DNA from: DASCQC01 sp036012865
Lineage (GTDB): Bacteria > Pseudomonadota > Gammaproteobacteria > Comchoanobacterales > Comchoanobacteraceae
Length of the DNA: 64,000 nt
NCBI GenBank assembly: GCA_036012865.1
Contig: DASCQC010000010.1
Location: forward strand, 1-64,000
Reading direction: 5' to 3'
This document shows positions 60,095-64,000 of this stretch, in pieces. The notes below the pieces were generated by a model that was not told the origin of the DNA, made no database searches, and saw only the letters and a list, made by a program, of their open reading frames with translations. The position numbers and the translations under genes were made by a program. Each line of letters opens with the position of its first letter. The stretch's first letter is position 1.

Positions 60095-61467
60095 GATAGT
60101 TTACCTCTTCCGATAACATAGACATTTTTTTGAAGCATCTTTTTAGTTATCTTCGCCGAATCAATAAGATGACAAGCGTCAAAAATCATAACATTGTTAT
60201 TGATATCTAGTATCTTATCTATAACTTGTTGTTCTTTATATTGAGGATGATTTACAGCAAAAACAATGGCATCAAATAGATTTAGGTCGATTTTTTTAAT
60301 ATCATTTTCAACAAAGACATCATCAAGACAATCTGCTAATGGATCTGTCAAAGTTACCATAGCTCCCATTTCAGTTGCTTTGTTAAAAAAAGGACCAGCT
60401 GGAGAATATCTGGTATCTCCTACATCGCTTTTGTAACTAACACCTGCTAAAAGAATCTTTTTCTCATTAAGCTCTCCTAGGTTTTCCTCTAACCTTTTCA
60501 AGCATCTTAGAGGCATCTGCTGATTTGTTTTAACCGCCAATCTACAGAAGGGAAAATATGATTCATTAAGCTCATAGAATTCTCTAGCTGACTGTTCTGC
60601 AAACAATGGATCTTTAGTTAAGCAATACCCCCCAACACCAAAGCCTGGTTGAGCTATATTTTTATGAGTATCACGCAACCTAATGGCACGTATAACTTCA
60701 TTTAGATCTACACCTATTGTTTCAGAAAACTGAGACCACTCTTCGATAAAAGCAATATTTGTAGCTCTATAACTATTTTCCATAATCTTTGCAGTTTCGG
60801 CAGCCTCAATGTTGGACATCTTAAACAATGGAAAGTCACTTGTGTTAATGAAATCTTTGAAGAAGGTATCACATCTTTCTTCTGCTTCAAAATTAAGAGC
60901 TGCATAACATCGATGGTTATTGATAATAGAGTTTAAATATTCTTTTCCTGGCATAACTCTTTCGTAAGAATAGGCTATAAGTGGTAAAGAATTTATTCCA
61001 CGCTTTCGAAAGCAATCTTCAAAAATAGGTAAAATCTTTTTTGTGGTTGTTCCAGGCAATACAGTTGTTTGTAATATTATTAAGCAAGATGAAGGAATAC
61101 GACTTGCTAGCTGTTCAGCTCCACTTATAAGTGGTTGCCAATTGGATTCAGGGGTGTCATCTACTAAAGAACTAAGCTCAAATGGAATGCTTATTAATAC
61201 AACATCCGCCTTCTCATAAACAGATACATCATGGGTAGCCTTGAGAGTTTTATTTTTCACAGCATCACACAATGAATCTTTTAGAAATTCGTCTGTTGTT
61301 TCAAATGGAAATAATCCATTATTAATTTTTTTAACGCGCTCGATTCCTGCCTTATTTGGCAAATCTACCCCAGTAACATTATATTTATTCTGGTAGTTTT
61401 TTGCTACAGCAACAGCCATAGCTGAACCCACAAAACCTAATCCTTGGACACAAACATTATATTTCAT
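60091..61467 (-). CDS. UDP-sugar 6-dehydrogenase (UDP-GlcNAc/ManNAc type)
   Basis: Oxidises C6 of a nucleotide sugar to the uronate. Motifs: VCVQGLGFVGSAMAVAVAK (about 5), ADVVLISIPFE (about 88), ILQTTVLPGTT (about 130) and the catalytic Cys in PGFGVGGYCLTKDPLFAE (about 272). Length 458 residues is within the family. It may act before the fused WbpB-WbpD protein to make UDP-GlcNAcA. The front part differs from Ugd and WbpA, so the exact substrate is uncertain. Confidence 0.87.
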   Translation of the reverse strand: MKYNVCVQGLGFVGSAMAVAVAKNYQNKYNVTGVDLPNKAGIERVKKINNGLFPFETTDEFLKDSLCDAVKNKTLKATHDVSVYEKADVVLISIPFELSSLVDDTPESNWQPLISGAEQLASRIPSSCLIILQTTVLPGTTTKKILPIFEDCFRKRGINSLPLIAYSYERVMPGKEYLNSIINNHRCYAALNFEAEERCDTFFKDFINTSDFPLFKMSNIEAAETAKIMENSYRATNIAFIEEWSQFSETIGVDLNEVIRAIRLRDTHKNIAQPGFGVGGYCLTKDPLFAEQSAREFYELNESYFPFCRLAVKTNQQMPLRCLKRLEENLGELNEKKILLAGVSYKSDVGDTRYSPAGPFFNKATEMGAMVTLTDPLADCLDDVFVENDIKKIDLNLFDAIVFAVNHPQYKEQQVIDKILDINNNVMIFDACHLIDSAKITKKMLQKNVYVIGRGKLS

Positions 61468-61478
61468 AAAACAGTTTC

Positions 61479-63224
61479 CTATTTAAATCTATTATGGATA
61501 ACTTTTCCATGCTCTAGCTCAATAATTCGATCACAATCTTTCAGAGTTGTAAGTCTGTGGGCGACCATAATCACAGTACGATCCTTGCTCACATCATTAA
61601 TGGTTTTCATCAATCTGCTTTCTGTTTCATTGTCAAGGGCTGATGTTGCTTCATCAAAGATGAGAACTTCAGGGTTATGATAGAGGGCTCTGGCGATTGA
61701 GATTCTCTGACGTTCACCGCCTGAAAGTCTAATGCCTCGTTCTCCTACAATGGCCTCAGTTGTGTTGGGTAAGGAGTCAATAAAGCCTCGAAGTTGTGCA
61801 GCATCAATAGCATGGTTTAGTTTATCCTCATCAATATCCTGTTCTCCAAAAGCAATATTGGCTGCTATGGTGTCATCAGTTAGGTAAACAGCTTGAGGGA
61901 CATAGCCGATCATTTGATGCCATTGAAAAGCATTTACGGGGTGAGTTTCGTCAATCAAGACGCTTCCTTTTGAAGGTTTTAATAACCCTAAGATTAGGTC
62001 TATTAAGGTGGATTTTCCAGAGCCTGTTTTTCCAATAAGACCGATAGATTCGCCTTTCATTATCGTTAGATTAATATTATTTAGGGCATTCTTTTCAGTA
62101 TTAAGGTATTGAAAATCAAGGTTTCTTAATGAGATGCTTTTACTGAATTGAAAGGATGGGTGGTGGATGTAATGTTGCTCAGATGCCATGGTGAAGTATT
62201 CTTTGTGGACACGTTCAATATTAGGAATGATTGATTTAAAGGTATTAAGTTGATTGATGATTCGATTAAGGCCAGGCATGAGGCGAAAGCCAACATAAAG
62301 ATAACCACTCAAAACGCCTAACACTGAGATTGGAGCGTCATTATTTAGGCAAAGGTAATAGGTAGATAGTACAAATATACCAACAAAAAGTGTTTCCACA
62401 CCCATTCTAGGTAATGCGTTAGTTGCTGTTTGCATGGCTTGAATTTTAGATTTTTGATGAGAGTAAATACGATAATCATTAATAAAAGATTCATGTTTCC
62501 CTAGTAAAAGGATTTCCTTAAATGCATGAAAAAATTGCATCAAATGTTGAGCTGTTTTTATGCCGCAATCTTGTAGCTTTTTCCCCCAATCATAGAAGTA
62601 GGGGAATACAAAGCGTATCAAAATTAGACTAACTGAAAAACCTATCATAGCAAGGATAAATGCAAGACCAGGATTCATGTAAACGATCATGCTAATTAAG
62701 CATACAAAGACAATGCCTTCAGATAATACACTTGCCATGGACGTCATGCCGCTGGTAAAGGATTGTTCTGCATCTCCAGATATGACATTCAAGCCATAAG
62801 ACGAATTTCTGGTTAAATAAAAACCATAATCTATTTTGGAATACCGTTCTAGCAGCTTGTTTTTAAAGGTATAGCACATTCTTTGTATGGAAAAGTTTTG
62901 AAAAAATACTTCGGCAGCAGCAACAATATTTTTAAACAAATAGATTAGACCAAAGATAACAGCAGCATAAAAGACCATTTTACCCGGAGATAATGTTTGA
63001 GTAATTCCCAGGTAATTAAAGTAACGTTTACCACTTGCAGGGTCATTTAGAATCTGTGCAAAAATCACAATGATGCTTGCTGTTAATACTTCAAGTACAG
63101 AAACAGTTAAAGCAAATAGAGCAATTCCAAGCCAATTTAGTTTTTCTTTTTTAGTTAATAGATCTCGTAATTTAAAAATCGCTGAGAGAATTGAGGGGGG
63201 TGTGAGGGTTTGTTGTTTTACCAT
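61479..63224 (-). CDS. ABC transporter with fused permease and ATPase (PglK/MsbA-like flippase)
   Basis: 581 residues, homodimeric half-transporter. Six membrane helices lie in residues about 30-320 (for example GIALFALTVSVLEVLTASIIVIFA and MVFYAAVIFGLIYLFKNIV). The ATPase has GLIGKTGSGKSTLIDL (Walker A, about 390), LSGGERQRISIARAL (signature, about 495) and VLIFDEATSALD (Walker B), then the H-loop MVAHRLTTL. PglK-type proteins flip lipid-linked oligosaccharide, replacing Wzx; none is encoded in this operon otherwise. An ops/JUMPstart-like sequence ends at its start codon. First structural gene after the regulator. Confidence 0.9.
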   Translation of the reverse strand: MVKQQTLTPPSILSAIFKLRDLLTKKEKLNWLGIALFALTVSVLEVLTASIIVIFAQILNDPASGKRYFNYLGITQTLSPGKMVFYAAVIFGLIYLFKNIVAAAEVFFQNFSIQRMCYTFKNKLLERYSKIDYGFYLTRNSSYGLNVISGDAEQSFTSGMTSMASVLSEGIVFVCLISMIVYMNPGLAFILAMIGFSVSLILIRFVFPYFYDWGKKLQDCGIKTAQHLMQFFHAFKEILLLGKHESFINDYRIYSHQKSKIQAMQTATNALPRMGVETLFVGIFVLSTYYLCLNNDAPISVLGVLSGYLYVGFRLMPGLNRIINQLNTFKSIIPNIERVHKEYFTMASEQHYIHHPSFQFSKSISLRNLDFQYLNTEKNALNNINLTIMKGESIGLIGKTGSGKSTLIDLILGLLKPSKGSVLIDETHPVNAFQWHQMIGYVPQAVYLTDDTIAANIAFGEQDIDEDKLNHAIDAAQLRGFIDSLPNTTEAIVGERGIRLSGGERQRISIARALYHNPEVLIFDEATSALDNETESRLMKTINDVSKDRTVIMVAHRLTTLKDCDRIIELEHGKVIHNRFK

Positions 63225-63253
63225 AGCTGCCGCAGTCTGGGTGAATAGCTCAC
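63222..63253 (-). promoter_or_regulatory. JUMPstart/ops-like element before the ABC flippase gene
   Basis: Minus-strand reading ends TGCGGCAGCTATG, overlapping the ATG (63224). It resembles the ops element GGCGGTAGCGTG (two changes in the first nine bases), and the sequence before it, AGCTATTCACCCAG, parallels the rest of the E. coli JUMPstart (AGCTGTTAAGCCAG) with similar spacing. A base usually important for RfaH contact (T, here C) differs, so recognition might be altered. RfaH is encoded at 11392-11889. GTGA...TCAC also forms a small inverted repeat (63241-63253). Confidence 0.5.
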
Positions 63254-63324
63254 GAAGACCAAAAATTTAATAGTTAAGAATTTCAGTACTTTATTCAAAA
63301 GTTCCTACATTCTGGTTGACGAAA

Positions 63325-63954
63325 CTAGGTTTCGTATTGCTCGCTGAGTGTCTCAACGTTAGTAACTCTTCTACGAGTAATGCAAAGAGCATCAATACTA
63401 AGGATCTTATGCTCTGCGATAGAAGAGGTTAGGTTATCAAAAACACCTTGAGGGTTTTTAATATCAGTAATCAGTACCCCGTCAAAAGAAGTTAAGTTTT
63501 CTTCAGGTGATTTTGGGTGGAGGGTTAAGTTGTAATTTTTAGCTACCAATAAGGCAATTTCAGTCATTTCGCCTTCGCCGATGATGGCAATATTTTGCAG
63601 GTTGTTGTTTTGACAGTCATGAAATAAATGTTCTAATTGAAGTCTTGAGTCACGATAAAAACTCATGGAGCGATGGAGGTACTCTGCAACCATTTTACTT
63701 TTTTCGGTAAAACCTTTTGGGGTAACAAAATAAACCCATCGTTGAGGGGCTACTTGTTTTGAACGAACATAACCTTTTTGCACACAGGTTTTTAAGTAGC
63801 TAACGACCATACCAAGGGAGATTCCTATCTCGGTGGATAAGTCTCTTTGTGTGGTCTCTGGATTATCTGATAATTTGGTCAGAAGTTTCGTGGTGATATC
63901 ATGATTGGTCTGTTGTTTCGCTGTTTTAAAAACAGAGACAGTGTCTTCATTCAT
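63325..63954 (-). CDS. EPS-associated MarR-type regulator with extra C-terminal domain
   Basis: 209 residues. Residues about 15-100 form a winged helix: LLTKLSDNPETTQRDLSTEIGISLGMVVSYLKTCVQKGYV with wing QRWVYFVTPKGFTEKSKMVAEYL. This is the MarR family often found as first gene of exopolysaccharide operons. The C-terminal part (about 115-200, NIAIIGEGEMTEIALLVAKN, then DGVLITDIKNP) looks like a small Rossmann-like module, absent in ordinary MarR proteins, that could bind a nucleotide or sugar nucleotide. It leads the glycan operon; its promoter lies at or beyond the window edge (63955-64000 shows no clear -35/-10). Confidence 0.82.
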   Translation of the reverse strand: MNEDTVSVFKTAKQQTNHDITTKLLTKLSDNPETTQRDLSTEIGISLGMVVSYLKTCVQKGYVRSKQVAPQRWVYFVTPKGFTEKSKMVAEYLHRSMSFYRDSRLQLEHLFHDCQNNNLQNIAIIGEGEMTEIALLVAKNYNLTLHPKSPEENLTSFDGVLITDIKNPQGVFDNLTSSIAEHKILSIDALCITRRRVTNVETLSEQYET

Positions 63955-64000
63955 GAGTTTAGAAATCCTGCGTACATGTAATGAACTATATCGTTTAGAT

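Overview
The window is an AT-rich stretch of a gammaproteobacterial chromosome. Several things point to Legionellales or a related intracellular lineage: ankyrin-repeat, leucine-rich-repeat and other large orphan proteins scattered among ordinary housekeeping genes, a long surface-glycan operon that includes a legionaminic/sialic-type nonulosonic acid pathway, and RfaH, MnmC, MiaE, OpdA and Pcm of gammaproteobacterial type. The species cannot be fixed from the sequence alone. I saw no tRNA, rRNA, CRISPR array, integrase or insertion sequence.

Layout. 1-26.4 kb: housekeeping genes (opdA-like peptidase, pcm, rfaH, glycerophosphodiesterase, lemA/M48 peptidase pair, AraC/GyrI regulator, mnmC, a second M48 peptidase, folE, an endonuclease/phosphatase-fold protein) interleaved with orphan proteins that look like host-interaction candidates: a repeat-bearing protein cut by the window edge, a 1295-residue protein ending in three SUMO-interaction-like motifs, two ankyrin proteins, an LRR protein and a coiled-coil protein. 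26.6-31.3 kb: an accessory island with a reverse transcriptase, an overlapping 12-TM flippase-like membrane protein with a soluble tail, and a 1.4-kb non-coding tract. That tract holds four copies of one small structured RNA, of two alternating subtypes, and two long inverted repeats (118/118 and 85/86 bp identical). 31.4-37.4 kb: Sel1 protein, KamA-family radical SAM enzyme, nudC, a GT2-like transferase in operon with miaE, a probable secreted protein, and two pseudogene remnants. 37.8-64 kb: one minus-strand polysaccharide operon of about 25 genes. It starts with an EPS-type MarR regulator and a JUMPstart/ops-like element just before an ABC flippase.

How the genes work together. The glycan operon encodes a nearly complete legionaminic acid route (aminotransferase legC, acetyltransferase legH, GDP-sugar nucleotidyltransferase legX, epimerase legG, synthase legI, CMP-transferase legF; the dehydratase step may be the SDR protein). 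It also encodes parts of a UDP-2,3-diacetamido-uronate pathway (nucleotide-sugar dehydrogenase and a fused WbpB-WbpD protein) and two separate acetamidino-forming sets (amidotransferase plus HisH-like plus HisF-like). Glycosyltransferases, methyltransferases and an ABC flippase complete it. RfaH, encoded at 11.4 kb, is the natural candidate to drive transcription through so long an operon. The most novel part is the reverse transcriptase, membrane protein and structured-RNA array: it looks like a self-contained system whose RNAs carry mutually antisense segments, and I cannot match it to retrons, DGRs or group II introns.
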